From positions 186,001 to 250,000 of the forward strand of contig NZ_CADFGE010000012.1 in assembly GCF_902833645.1 (NCBI RefSeq): DNA of 64,000 nt, in the 5' to 3' direction. Source of the DNA: Paraburkholderia fungorum. Its GTDB lineage: Bacteria > Pseudomonadota > Gammaproteobacteria > Burkholderiales > Burkholderiaceae. Shown here in pieces: positions 8,348 through 16,991 of the stretch (the first letter of the stretch is position 1; every line of letters starts with the position of its first letter). Made by a program: the position numbers and the translations under genes. The notes beneath the pieces are model-generated. The model worked only from the letters and a program-made list of their open reading frames with translations, did no database searches and was not told where the DNA came from.

Positions 8348-9127
8348 GGCCTTTCCTTGCTGTGTTAGTGGTCTATTAGCGTTGCCCCTGTGCGGGGCGG
8401 CACCTACTTTTCTTTGCCTGCCGCAAAGAAAAGTAGGCAAAAGAAAGCGGCTCAAACCGCTAATTTTTAAGCGGGTCCCCCGCACAGTAGCGGTAGTGGT
8501 GCATCTGGAATCTGTCACCTCGCACATTCCGCCTTAGTGACAAGGCAGTCATACCTCCGGCGGCGCTGCGCGCGCCGATACCCAGTTCATACCACCACCC
8601 GCTACGGTTTCCCTCTCGATTCGCCCGCTGCGGTTTCGCGCCTCGATTTGTCCATCCTGACTCGTCGGCGCATCGCTGTCACCAGGCCACGGCCTCACTC
8701 TCCCGTGAGCCCCGGTTCCCTGCTCGCTGTCGCCTCGCTGTTGCGAGCGCAACCGCGGCGGCGATCGCGATCGCATCGCGAAAGCACCGACATTTCCGAA
8801 GTGGGGGGTGGCCAATCAGAGCGGGGGCATCCCGCCGGAGCCGACGGCTCCCGCTGCGCGAAGCGAAGCCGCTGGTTCCTGGCAGACCCGTCCGCGACGC
8901 ACGCAGTGCGGAGTGGGAGCTGATGAGTGCCTTGTCGCTAACGCGGATTGCGCGGGAACACGGATTCCAGATGCACCACTATCGCTACTGTGCGGGGGAC
9001 CCGCTTAAGAATTAGCGGTTTGAGCCGCTTTCTTTTGCCTACTTTTCTTTGCGGCCGGCAAAGAAAAGTAGGTGCCGCCCCGCACAGGGGCAACGCTAAT
9101 ACACCACTAACAAATCAAGGAAAGGCC
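8348..9127. repeat. Long inverted-repeat element, copy 1 (about 780 bp)
   Basis: A non-coding element bounded by ggcctttccttg (8348) and its complement (ending 9127). The outer about 180 bp at each end are inverted repeats of each other, nearly identical by eye. Each end holds three hairpins in a row; at the left end these are GCCCC/GGGGC at 8384-8398, a perfect 15-bp CCTACTTTTCTTTGC stem with a 5-base loop at 8403-8437, and AGCGG/CCGCT at 8446-8461 followed by AATTTTT. The right-end 15-bp hairpin is at 9038-9072. The about 400-bp centre matches the reverse complement of the element at 13666-14494 and includes two units of a 27-bp tandem repeat (8596-8648). No transposase or conserved reading frame is present. 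It fills the whole gap between the dehydrogenase and the TusA-like gene. Confidence 0.85.
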
Positions 9128-9280
9128 AAAAGACCAACGCCAAACAGACCACGAACACATCAAAACAACACCCCAAAACCGGACCAACAAAAAAGACCAA
9201 ACCCACACCGCCTTTAGGCGTCCCCCCGCCACCTACTGTAAAATCGAACTCTTCAGCGTCTCCTCCGAAGGTCATCGTCG

Positions 9281-9514
9281 ATGCAAATTCAGGTTCATAA
9301 GGAAGTCGATGCACGCGGACTGATGTGCCCGCTGCCCATTTTGCGCGCCAAAAAGGCGCTCGCTGACATGGAAAGCGGTCAGATCCTCAAGGTATTGGCG
9401 ACCGATCCGGGCTCGCAGCGCGATTTCGCCGCGTTCGCGAAGCAAACCGGCAACGAAATCGTCGAAAGCTCGGCGCATGACAAGGTCTTTACCTTTCTGA
9501 TGAAGCGCCGCTAA
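9281..9514 (+). CDS. TusA-family sulfurtransferase (SirA-like)
   Basis: A 77-residue cytoplasmic protein with the family CPLP motif at residues 16-19 in the context DARGLMCPLPILRAKKAL. Cys16 is the predicted persulfide carrier. TusA-type proteins pass sulfur to partners for tRNA thiolation, molybdenum cofactor or other sulfur trafficking; which of these applies here cannot be read from the sequence. The length and the C-terminal strand (VFTFLMKRR) match the family. It stands alone between a long inverted-repeat element and a bidirectional terminator shared with galU. A TAAAAT box lies about 40 bp before the start. Confidence 0.88.
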   Translation: MQIQVHKEVDARGLMCPLPILRAKKALADMESGQILKVLATDPGSQRDFAAFAKQTGNEIVESSAHDKVFTFLMKRR

Positions 9515-9523
9515 AGAACAAAG

Positions 9524-9569
9524 AAAAAAAGGCGCTGCGCCCACGAATGTGGAACACAGCGCCTTTTTT
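9524..9569. terminator. Bidirectional intrinsic terminator between the TusA-like gene and galU
   Basis: GGCGCTG (9531-9537) pairs with CAGCGCC (9557-9563) and is flanked by an A-run before and a T-run after. It can therefore terminate both convergent transcripts. Confidence 0.85.
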
Positions 9570-9635
9570 ACGTCTGACCGACGCCCATCGCGAGGGGCTA
9601 CCAGCGCAAGAAGCTGCGCGCAGCTACCCGATTCC

Positions 9636-10517
9636 TCAGCCTTCCAGCACCGGCGAACGGGTACGCAAATACTCTTCGAAATCGGCTGCCACTTCCGGGT
9701 GACGCAGAGCGAACTCGACCGTCGCCTTCAGATAACCCAGCTTGCTGCCGCAATCGAAACGGGTGCCGTGGTACTTGTACGCCAGCACCTGTTCATCGGC
9801 CAGCAGGGATTGAATCGCGTCCGTCAGTTGCAATTCGCCCCCAGCGCCCGGCTTCAGCGCGCGCAGATGCTCAAAAATCCGCGGCTTCAGCACATAGCGG
9901 CCCACCACGCCGAGATTCGATGGCGCCACGCTCGGCTCCGGTTTTTCGACAATACCCGACATCTTGATGATCGAGTCTTCCCACTCCTTGCCGTCGACGA
10001 TACCGTACGACTTCGTCTCCGCCGCGGGGATCTCTTCGACGCCGATCACCGAGCTGTGATAGTGATCGAACACTTCGATCATCTGCGTCATCACAGGCGG
10101 CGTGCCGTACAGCAAGTCGTCCGCCAGAATGACGGCGAACGGGTTATCGCCCACCAGCTTTTCGGCGCACATCACCGCATGGCCAAGGCCGAGCGCTTCC
10201 GGCTGACGCACGTAGAAGCAGTCCACATGGCTCGGCTTGATGCTGCGCACCAATTCCAGCAGCTTGGCCTTGCCGCGCGCTTCGAGTTCCGCCTCGATTT
10301 CGTATGACTTATCGAAATGGTCCTCGATCGCGCGCTTGCTGCGGCCCGTGACGAAGATCATTTCAGTGATGCCGGCCGCCATTGCCTCTTCCACCGCGTA
10401 TTGAATCAGCGGCTTGTCGACGATCGGCAGCATCTCCTTCGGGCTTGCCTTCGTGGCAGGGAGGAACCGGGTGCCAAGACCTGCTACCGGAAATACTGCC
10501 TTTGTAACTTTTAGCAT
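9636..10517 (-). CDS. galU: UTP--glucose-1-phosphate uridylyltransferase
   Basis: A 293-residue nucleotidyltransferase that makes UDP-glucose from UTP and glucose-1-phosphate for cell-envelope polysaccharide and sugar metabolism. The N-terminal VFPVAGLGTRFLPATKA is the nucleotide-binding signature, and KEMLPIVDKPLIQYAVEEA follows in the expected place. Length matches bacterial GalU (about 290-300). I used the internal ATG at 10517 (MLKVTKAVFPVAG), since an in-frame extension to 10568 adds 17 residues without family similarity. It is convergent with the TusA-like gene, with a shared terminator, and lies downstream of valS on the same strand, separated by 74 bp. Confidence 0.95.
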   Translation of the reverse strand: MLKVTKAVFPVAGLGTRFLPATKASPKEMLPIVDKPLIQYAVEEAMAAGITEMIFVTGRSKRAIEDHFDKSYEIEAELEARGKAKLLELVRSIKPSHVDCFYVRQPEALGLGHAVMCAEKLVGDNPFAVILADDLLYGTPPVMTQMIEVFDHYHSSVIGVEEIPAAETKSYGIVDGKEWEDSIIKMSGIVEKPEPSVAPSNLGVVGRYVLKPRIFEHLRALKPGAGGELQLTDAIQSLLADEQVLAYKYHGTRFDCGSKLGYLKATVEFALRHPEVAADFEEYLRTRSPVLEG

Positions 10518-10591
10518 GTGATTACCCTGAATCCTCTGGTTTAGCACTTGATCCGCGCCCGCCTGCAATGGCGCGGGGCACGGAGCGTCGA

Positions 10592-13471
10592 TCAGGCCGG
10601 CAAACGAGCCAACTGGGCTTTCAGCTTGCCGATAGTGGTTTCGAATTCTGCCAGCCTTTTCTGCTCCTGCTCAACGACCGCCGGTGGCGCCTTTGCAACA
10701 AAGCTTTCATTTTGCAATTTTGCATTGCATTTGACGACTTCCGCGCCAAGCCGCGCGATTTCCTTCGACAGACGCTCGCGTTCCACGGCGACGTCGATTT
10801 CCACCTTCAGCACCAGCTTGTCATTTCCTACGATAGCAATTGGCGCGCCATCCGCCTGCGCATCCAGGCTTGCCTCGTCGGCAATGATCTGTACCTCCGA
10901 CAAACGGGCCAATGCCTGAGCGTACGGCGCAAAGGTGCGCAGGCGCTCCGCATTGCCAGTCGCGAGCAACGGCACCTTGACCGCCGGCGACAGATTCATT
11001 TCGCCGCGCAGATTCCGGCACGCATCGATTACTGCTTTCAGGTCGGCCGCCCATTGCTCCGCATCTTCGTCGAGCTTCGACGGTTCGGCAATGGGGTAGG
11101 GCTGCACCATGATGGACGCTTCTCCCTCTGCCTTGCCCTGCGGATAACGGCCGGCCAACGGCGCTACTTTTTGCCACAACGCTTCGGTAATGAACGGAAT
11201 CACCGGATGCGCGAGGCGCAACACCGTCTCGAGCACGCGCAGCAGCGTGCGGCGGGTTGCGCGCTGCTGGTTCGGCTGACCCGTCTGGATCTGAACCTTG
11301 GCGAGTTCGAGATACCAGTCACAGTATTCGTCCCATACGAACTTGTATAGGGCGTTGGCCACATTGTCGAAACGATAGTCGGCGAAGCCCTTGGCGATTT
11401 CCGCTTCCACGCGTTGCAGGCGCGACACGATCCAGCGGTCGGCCGCCGAGAAATTCAGGTGGCCGTCCGGGCCGCATTCGCCGCATTGTTCCGGCTTGCC
11501 GAAACCGCAATCGTGGCCTTCGCAGTTCATCAGCACGAAACGGGTGGCGTTCCACAGCTTGTTGCAGAAGTTGCGATAGCCCTCGCAGCGCGCCAGGTCG
11601 AAGTTGACATTGCGGCCGAGCGTGGCCATCGACGCCATCGTGAAGCGCAGCGCGTCCGTGCCGAAAGCCGGAATGCCGTCCGGGAATTCCTTGCGGGTTT
11701 TTTTTTCGATCGACGCAGCCTGCTTCGGATTCATCAGGCCGGTGGTGCGCTTGGCGACCAGCGCGTCGAGGTCGATGCCGTCGACGATATCGATCGGATC
11801 GAGCGTGTTGCCCTTGCTCTTCGACATCTTCTGGCCTTCGGCATCGCGCACCAGACCGTGCACGTAGACCGTGTCGAACGGTACCTTGCCGGTGAAGTGC
11901 GTGGTCATCATGACCATGCGCGCGACCCAGAAGAAGATGATGTCGAAGCCGGTAACCAGCACCGACGAGGGCATGAAGTGCTTCAGTTCCGGCGTCTGCG
12001 CGGGCCAGCCGAGCGACGAGAACGGCACGAGCGCGGACGAGAACCACGTGTCGAGCACGTCGTCGTCGCGCTTGAGCGGGCCCGTGTAACCGGCAGCGGC
12101 CGCCTTATCGCGTGCGCCTTCTTCGGTTTGAGCGACGAAGATTTCGCCGTTCTCACCGTACCAGGCCGGGATCTGGTGGCCCCACCAGAGCTGGCGCGAG
12201 ATACACCAGTCCTGAATGTTTTCGAGCCACTGGTAATAGGTGGTGCTCCAGTTTTCCGGCACGAACTTGATTTCGCCGTTGCGCACCACGTCCAACGCGG
12301 TTTCGGCGATCGACTTGCCCGGATTGAAGGTGCCTTCCGGCGCCGGCTTGCTCATGGCGACGAACCATTGATCCGTCAGCATCGGCTCGATCACGACGCC
12401 CGTACGGTCGCCGCGCGGCACCATCAGCTTGTGCGGTTTGACCGATTCGAGCGCGCCGAGCGCTTCGAGGTCTGCCACCACCTGCTTGCGGGCCTCGAAA
12501 CGGTCCAGACCCCGGTATTTTTCCGGCGCGTTGGCGTTGATCTTCGCGTTGAGCGTGAGGATTTCGATCATCGGCAGCTTGTGGCGCAAGCCGACCTGAT
12601 AGTCGTTGAAATCGTGCGCGGGCGTGACCTTGACCACGCCGGTGCCGAACTCGCGATCGACGTAGTCGTCGGCGATGATCGGGACTTCACGGCCGGACAG
12701 CGGCAGCGTGACCGTTTTGCCGATCAGGTGCGCGTAGCGTTCGTCTTCCGGATGGACCATCACGGCGGTGTCGCCGAGCATGGTTTCCGGGCGCGTGGTG
12801 GCGACCGTCAGATGGCCCGAGCCGTCCGTGAGCGGATACTGGATGTGCCAGAGGTGGCCATTTTCCTCTTCGCTGACCACTTCGAGGTCGGAGACGGCGG
12901 TGAGCAGCACCGGATCCCAGTTCACGAGGCGTTTGCCGCGGTAGATCAGGCCTTGTTCATACAGGCGTACGAACACATCGCGCACGGCGGCCGACATTTT
13001 GTCGTCCATCGTGAAGTATTCGCGCGACCAGTCGATCGATGCGCCGAGGCGGCGGACCTGGTTCGTGATGGTCGAGCCGGATTGCTGCTTCCATTCCCAG
13101 ACGCGTTCGGTGAATTTTTCGCGGCCGAGATCGTGGCGCGAGATGCCCTGGGCGTCCAGTTGGCGTTCGACGACGATTTGCGTGGCGATGCCTGCGTGGT
13201 CGGTGCCCGGCACCCACAGGGTGTTTTCGCCGAGCATACGGTGATAGCGGGTGAGGCCGTCCATGATCGTCTGGTTGAACGCATGGCCCATATGGAGGGT
13301 GCCGGTGACGTTCGGCGGCGGCAACTGGATCGAGAAATCTTTTTTGTTCTCGTCGAAGGTGGGCGCCGCGTAGGCGCGCTTTTCCCATTCGGGGCCCCAG
13401 TGGGCTTCGATAGTGTGGGGCTCGAAGCTTTTGGCAAGCGTAGAGGTCGGGTCGCTCGGGGTCTCGCTCAT
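10592..13471 (-). CDS. valS: Valyl-tRNA synthetase
   Basis: A 959-residue class I aminoacyl-tRNA synthetase that charges tRNA-Val. Motifs: PPPNVTGTLHMGHAF near residues 50-64 (HMGH is the HIGH box), a long CP1 editing domain, and KMSKSKGNTLDP in the second half. An anticodon-binding helical domain and a C-terminal coiled coil (about the last 65 residues, rich in Glu/Lys/Leu) complete the usual ValRS layout. ATG 13471 (MSETPSD) is preferred to an upstream in-frame ATG at 13495, which would add eight residues; neither has a strong Shine-Dalgarno sequence. Its 5' flank runs into a G+T-rich strip and then the second copy of the long inverted-repeat element. Confidence 0.97.
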   Translation of the reverse strand: MSETPSDPTSTLAKSFEPHTIEAHWGPEWEKRAYAAPTFDENKKDFSIQLPPPNVTGTLHMGHAFNQTIMDGLTRYHRMLGENTLWVPGTDHAGIATQIVVERQLDAQGISRHDLGREKFTERVWEWKQQSGSTITNQVRRLGASIDWSREYFTMDDKMSAAVRDVFVRLYEQGLIYRGKRLVNWDPVLLTAVSDLEVVSEEENGHLWHIQYPLTDGSGHLTVATTRPETMLGDTAVMVHPEDERYAHLIGKTVTLPLSGREVPIIADDYVDREFGTGVVKVTPAHDFNDYQVGLRHKLPMIEILTLNAKINANAPEKYRGLDRFEARKQVVADLEALGALESVKPHKLMVPRGDRTGVVIEPMLTDQWFVAMSKPAPEGTFNPGKSIAETALDVVRNGEIKFVPENWSTTYYQWLENIQDWCISRQLWWGHQIPAWYGENGEIFVAQTEEGARDKAAAAGYTGPLKRDDDVLDTWFSSALVPFSSLGWPAQTPELKHFMPSSVLVTGFDIIFFWVARMVMMTTHFTGKVPFDTVYVHGLVRDAEGQKMSKSKGNTLDPIDIVDGIDLDALVAKRTTGLMNPKQAASIEKKTRKEFPDGIPAFGTDALRFTMASMATLGRNVNFDLARCEGYRNFCNKLWNATRFVLMNCEGHDCGFGKPEQCGECGPDGHLNFSAADRWIVSRLQRVEAEIAKGFADYRFDNVANALYKFVWDEYCDWYLELAKVQIQTGQPNQQRATRRTLLRVLETVLRLAHPVIPFITEALWQKVAPLAGRYPQGKAEGEASIMVQPYPIAEPSKLDEDAEQWAADLKAVIDACRNLRGEMNLSPAVKVPLLATGNAERLRTFAPYAQALARLSEVQIIADEASLDAQADGAPIAIVGNDKLVLKVEIDVAVERERLSKEIARLGAEVVKCNAKLQNESFVAKAPPAVVEQEQKRLAEFETTIGKLKAQLARLPA

Positions 13472-13665
13472 TTTTGGGTCTGCTGGTGGATGCAAAGAAT
13501 GCTCGATTATAAGGGGCGCTGGGCGCGGCGGGCTTTTGGGGGATGGTTTGGGGCCTGTTCGGCGGTTTTCGTGGTCTGGCTCTTTGTGGTTCTTTGGTGC
13601 TTTGGCGTTTTCCTGCTGGGTTCGTGGTGTGTTTTGTTTTTGGTCTTTTGGTCCTTTGGTCTTTT

Positions 13666-14494
13666 GGCCTTTCCTTGAATTGTTAGTGGTCTATTAGCGT
13701 TGCCCCTGTGCGGGGCGGCACCTACTTTTCTTTGCCTGCCGCAAAGAAAAGTAGGCAAAAGAAAGCGGCTCAAACCGCTAATTTTTAAGCGGGTCCCCCG
13801 CGCAGCCACGGTAGTGGTGCATCTGGAATCTGTGTTCCCGCGCACTCCGCGTCAGCGACAAGGCGCTCATCAGCTCCCACTCCGCACTGCGCGCGTCGCG
13901 GACGGGTCTGCCAGGGAAACCAGCGGCTTCGCTTCGCGCAGCGGGTGCCGTCGGCTTCGCCTCGGCGAGATGCCCCCGCTCTGATTGGCCACCCCCCACT
14001 TCGGAAATGTCGGTGCGTTGCTTTCGCTTTCGCGGTGCGATCGCGATCGGTGCAGCGGTTGCACTCGCAACAGCGAGGCAGCGGCGAGTAGGGAACCGGG
14101 GCTCACGGGAGAGTGAAGCCCCGGCCTGGTGACAGCGATGCTGCCGACGAGTCAGGATCTAGGTAAATTGAAGCACGAAACCGCAGCGGGTGAATCGAGG
14201 CGCGAAACCGCAGCGGACGAATCAAGGGTGGAAGCCGTAGCGGGAGCGATATGAACTGGGTATCGGCGCGCGCAGCGCCGCCGGAGGTATGACGGCCTTG
14301 TCACTGAGGCGGAGTGTGCGAGGCGACAGATTCCAGATGCGCCACTACCGCCACTGTGCGGGGGACCCGCTTATGAGCTGGCGGTGTAAAGCCGCTTTCT
14401 TTTGCCTACTTTTCTTTGCGGCAGGCAAAGAAAAGTAGGTGCCGCCCCGCACAGGGGCAACGCTAATAGACCACTAACAATTCAAGGAAAGGCC
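13666..14494. repeat. Long inverted-repeat element, copy 2 (about 830 bp), opposite orientation to copy 1
   Basis: The same element as 8348-9127 but reversed: its left end matches the complement of copy 1's right end, and its core reads as the reverse complement. Both ends carry the perfect 15-bp CCTACTTTTCTTTGC hairpin (13721-13755 and 14405-14439) with the GCCCC/GGGGC hairpin outside it. A 27-bp tandem repeat is present in three units (14166-14192, 14193-14219, 14220-14246) against two in copy 1. Relative to copy 1 there are indels of 11, 5 and 2 bases in the core, which break any shared reading frame. Just outside the left end, ggtctttt-like octamers are tandemly repeated (about 13642-13673). 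It lies between divergent valS and uvrD, so it occupies both upstream regions. Confidence 0.85.
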
Positions 14495-14639
14495 AAAGGA
14501 CCAAAAAACAAAACAGACCACAAACCCAGCAAGGCACCGCCAAAAAATCCAGCCCAACAACACCCCCGCCGAACAGGCAAAAAAACCTGATCCCCTCCCG
14601 GGCATATAATGCCGATTGCCCTCGCCGTCCTCCCGAAAA

Positions 14640-16991
14640 ATGCCCGATCTGCTAGCCAATCTAAACCCCGAACAACACGCCGCCGTCACGCTCCCCAACG
14701 AGCCAGCGCTCATCCTTGCCGGCGCGGGCAGCGGCAAAACCCGCGTCCTCATCACGCGGATCGCGTGGCTGATCCAGCACGGTCTGGCGTCGCCCGCCAC
14801 CATCCTCGCGGTGACCTTCACCAACAAAGCCGCCCGCGAAATGATGTCGCGTCTTTCGGCACTCTTGCCGATCGACACGCGCGGCATGTGGATCGGCACC
14901 TTCCACGGCCTGTGCAACCGCATGCTCCGCGCGCATCATCGCGACGCCGGCCTGCCGGCCACCTTCCAGATCCTCGATACCGCAGACCAGCTCTCCGCGA
15001 TCAAGCGTCTGATGAAGGGCCTGAACATCGACGACGAAAAGTACCCGGCGAAAAATCTCCAGTACTTCATCAACAATTCCAAAGAGCAAGGCCTGCGGCC
15101 CAAAGACGTCGACGCCACCGATAACTTCAACCGCAAATTCGTCGAGCTCTACGAAGCCTACGACCAGCAATGCCAGCGCGAAGGCGTGGTCGACTTCCCG
15201 GAACTGCTGCTGCGCTGCTTCGAACTGCTCGCGCACAATCCGCCGTTGCGCGCTCACTACCAGGCACGCTTCAGGCACATCCTCGTCGACGAGTTCCAGG
15301 ACACCAACAAGCTGCAATACGCGTGGCTGAAACTGCTGGCCGGGCAAACCAACTCGATCTTCGCGGTGGGCGACGACGACCAGTCGATCTACGCCTTCCG
15401 CGGCGCGAACGTCGGCAACATGCGCGACTTCGAACACGAGTTCAATGTCCGGCACATGATCAAGCTGGAGCAGAACTACCGCTCGCACGGCCATATTCTC
15501 GACGCGGCCAACCACCTGATCGCCAATAACTCCCGGCGCCTGGGCAAGAATCTGCGTACCGACGCGGGTCATGGCGAACCGGTGCGCGTCTACGAGTCGG
15601 CCACCGATACGCAGGAAGCCGGCTGGATCGTCGAGGAAATCAAGGCGCTGATCAGCACCGGCACGTCGCGCAGCGAAATCGCCATCCTGTATCGCAGCAA
15701 CGCGCAGTCGCGTACGATCGAACACACGCTGGTCAATGCGGGCATCGCGTACCGGGTGTACGGCGGTCTGCGCTTTTTCGAGCGCCAGGAAGTCAAGCAC
15801 GCGCTCGCCTATCTGCGCCTGATCGACAATCCGAACGACGACACCGCGTTCGCCCGCGTCGTCAATTTCCCCACGCGCGGCATCGGCGCGCGCTCGATCG
15901 AGCAGCTTGCCGACGCGGCGCGTCTGTACAACTGCTCGATGGCGGCGGCGATTCCGTATGTCGCGGGCAAAGCAGGGTCGAGCCTCGCGAGTTTCGCGAA
16001 CCTGATCGGCAAGATGCGCGCGGAAACGCAGCAGATGAGCTTGCCGGAAACGGTCGAATACGTGGTCCGCACGAGCGGTCTCACGGAGTTCTATCAGAAC
16101 GAACGCGAAGGCCAGGACCGGCTGGAGAACTTGCAGGAACTGGTCAACGCGGCTGCTGCTTTCGTCAGCGAAGAAGGCTACGGCATGGATACGCCGGCGC
16201 GCTCGATTCCGCTGCGCCCGGGCGCCACGGCGGCGCCCGAGTTGGCTGTCGCCACCGACGATCCGAATACCGTCGTGCTGGACGCACCCGGCATCGACGA
16301 TCCGGCGCAAAATCCGGACACGATGACGCCGCTCGCCGGTTTCCTGTCGCACGCATCGCTGGAAGCGGGCGACAACCAGGCGCAAGCCGGTCAGGAAGCC
16401 GTGCAGTTGATGACAGTGCACGCGGCCAAGGGTCTCGAGTTCACGGCGGTCTTCATCACCGGGCTCGAAGAAGGTCTGTTCCCGCATGAAAACAGCGCGA
16501 TGGAGTCGGACGGGCTGGAAGAAGAGCGCCGTCTGATGTACGTCGCGATTACGCGGGCCAAGGAGCGTTTGTATCTGTCGTTTGCGCAGAGCCGGATGCT
16601 GCACGGCCAGACGCGCTACAACATCCGTTCGCGCTTCTTCGACGAACTGCCGCAGGAAAACCTCAAGTGGCTCACGCCGAAGGTCGAGGCGGGCGCGCGC
16701 TGGGGCGGCCGTTCGGACAACGCCGGTTACGGCCGCGACTGGTTCGCGCGGCCGGGTTACACGGGTGCATCGTCGTCGACGCCGGCGCCTTTGCCGGCCT
16801 TTGCGAACGAACAGCGCGCGGCTGAAACGGGTTTTCGCGTCGGCCAGCAGGTATTCCACACCAAGTTCGGCGAAGGCACGATCACTGCGCTGGAAGGCGG
16901 CGGCACGGATGCCAAGGCCCAGGTCAAATTCAAGCGGCACGGCGAGAAGTGGCTGGCGCTCGCGGTTGCTAAATTGCAGGCGGTCGAATGA
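14640..16991 (+). CDS. uvrD: ATP-dependent DNA helicase II (UvrD/PcrA type)
   Basis: A 783-residue superfamily 1A 3'-5' helicase of nucleotide excision and mismatch repair. Visible motifs in order: LAGAGSGKT at residues 26-34 (Walker A), VTFTNKAAREM (Ia), a DEFQDTNKLQY Walker B (II), GDDDQSIYAFRGA (III), QNYRSHG (IV), and LMTVHAAKGLEF followed by YVAITRAKERL (V/VI). The C-terminus ends in a Tudor-like segment (GQQVFHTKFGEGTI) that in UvrD/PcrA contacts RNA polymerase. ATG 14640 begins MPDLLANLNPEQ, as expected for UvrD; an upstream ATG at 14616 adds eight unrelated residues. A TATAAT at 14605-14610 lies 30 bp upstream. The stop overlaps mtnN (ATGA). Confidence 0.93.
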   Translation: MPDLLANLNPEQHAAVTLPNEPALILAGAGSGKTRVLITRIAWLIQHGLASPATILAVTFTNKAAREMMSRLSALLPIDTRGMWIGTFHGLCNRMLRAHHRDAGLPATFQILDTADQLSAIKRLMKGLNIDDEKYPAKNLQYFINNSKEQGLRPKDVDATDNFNRKFVELYEAYDQQCQREGVVDFPELLLRCFELLAHNPPLRAHYQARFRHILVDEFQDTNKLQYAWLKLLAGQTNSIFAVGDDDQSIYAFRGANVGNMRDFEHEFNVRHMIKLEQNYRSHGHILDAANHLIANNSRRLGKNLRTDAGHGEPVRVYESATDTQEAGWIVEEIKALISTGTSRSEIAILYRSNAQSRTIEHTLVNAGIAYRVYGGLRFFERQEVKHALAYLRLIDNPNDDTAFARVVNFPTRGIGARSIEQLADAARLYNCSMAAAIPYVAGKAGSSLASFANLIGKMRAETQQMSLPETVEYVVRTSGLTEFYQNEREGQDRLENLQELVNAAAAFVSEEGYGMDTPARSIPLRPGATAAPELAVATDDPNTVVLDAPGIDDPAQNPDTMTPLAGFLSHASLEAGDNQAQAGQEAVQLMTVHAAKGLEFTAVFITGLEEGLFPHENSAMESDGLEEERRLMYVAITRAKERLYLSFAQSRMLHGQTRYNIRSRFFDELPQENLKWLTPKVEAGARWGGRSDNAGYGRDWFARPGYTGASSSTPAPLPAFANEQRAAETGFRVGQQVFHTKFGEGTITALEGGGTDAKAQVKFKRHGEKWLALAVAKLQAVE

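Noticed and set aside
8537..8923. A 128-residue ORF inside repeat copy 1, similar to a 78-residue ORF in copy 2 (13870-14106, minus strand).
   Set aside because: The similarity is broken by 11-, 5- and 2-base indels that switch frame in the middle and restore it later; the DNA, not the protein, is conserved. Neither has a ribosome-binding site.
11414..13678. A 754-residue open frame antisense to valS, and similar long antisense frames over uvrD (14661-17027) and aaeB (24907-27027).
   Set aside because: They mirror real genes with strong family matches on the opposite strand, are Arg/His-rich and have no known domains. High-GC codon bias keeps the antisense frame open.
14165..14246. A CRISPR-like array.
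   Set aside because: The 27-bp units are contiguous without spacers and there are no cas genes.
8348..14494. The two inverted elements as ends of a composite transposon carrying the TusA-like gene, galU and valS.
   Set aside because: The genes between them are core functions with normal composition, no transposase is present, and the solo copy at 23468 argues for independent insertion of each element.
14402..14590. Short ORFs with a TFLCGRQRKVGAAPHRGNANRPL-like product at every repeat end.
   Set aside because: They are translations of the conserved hairpins; both strands and several frames are open and no ribosome-binding site precedes them.
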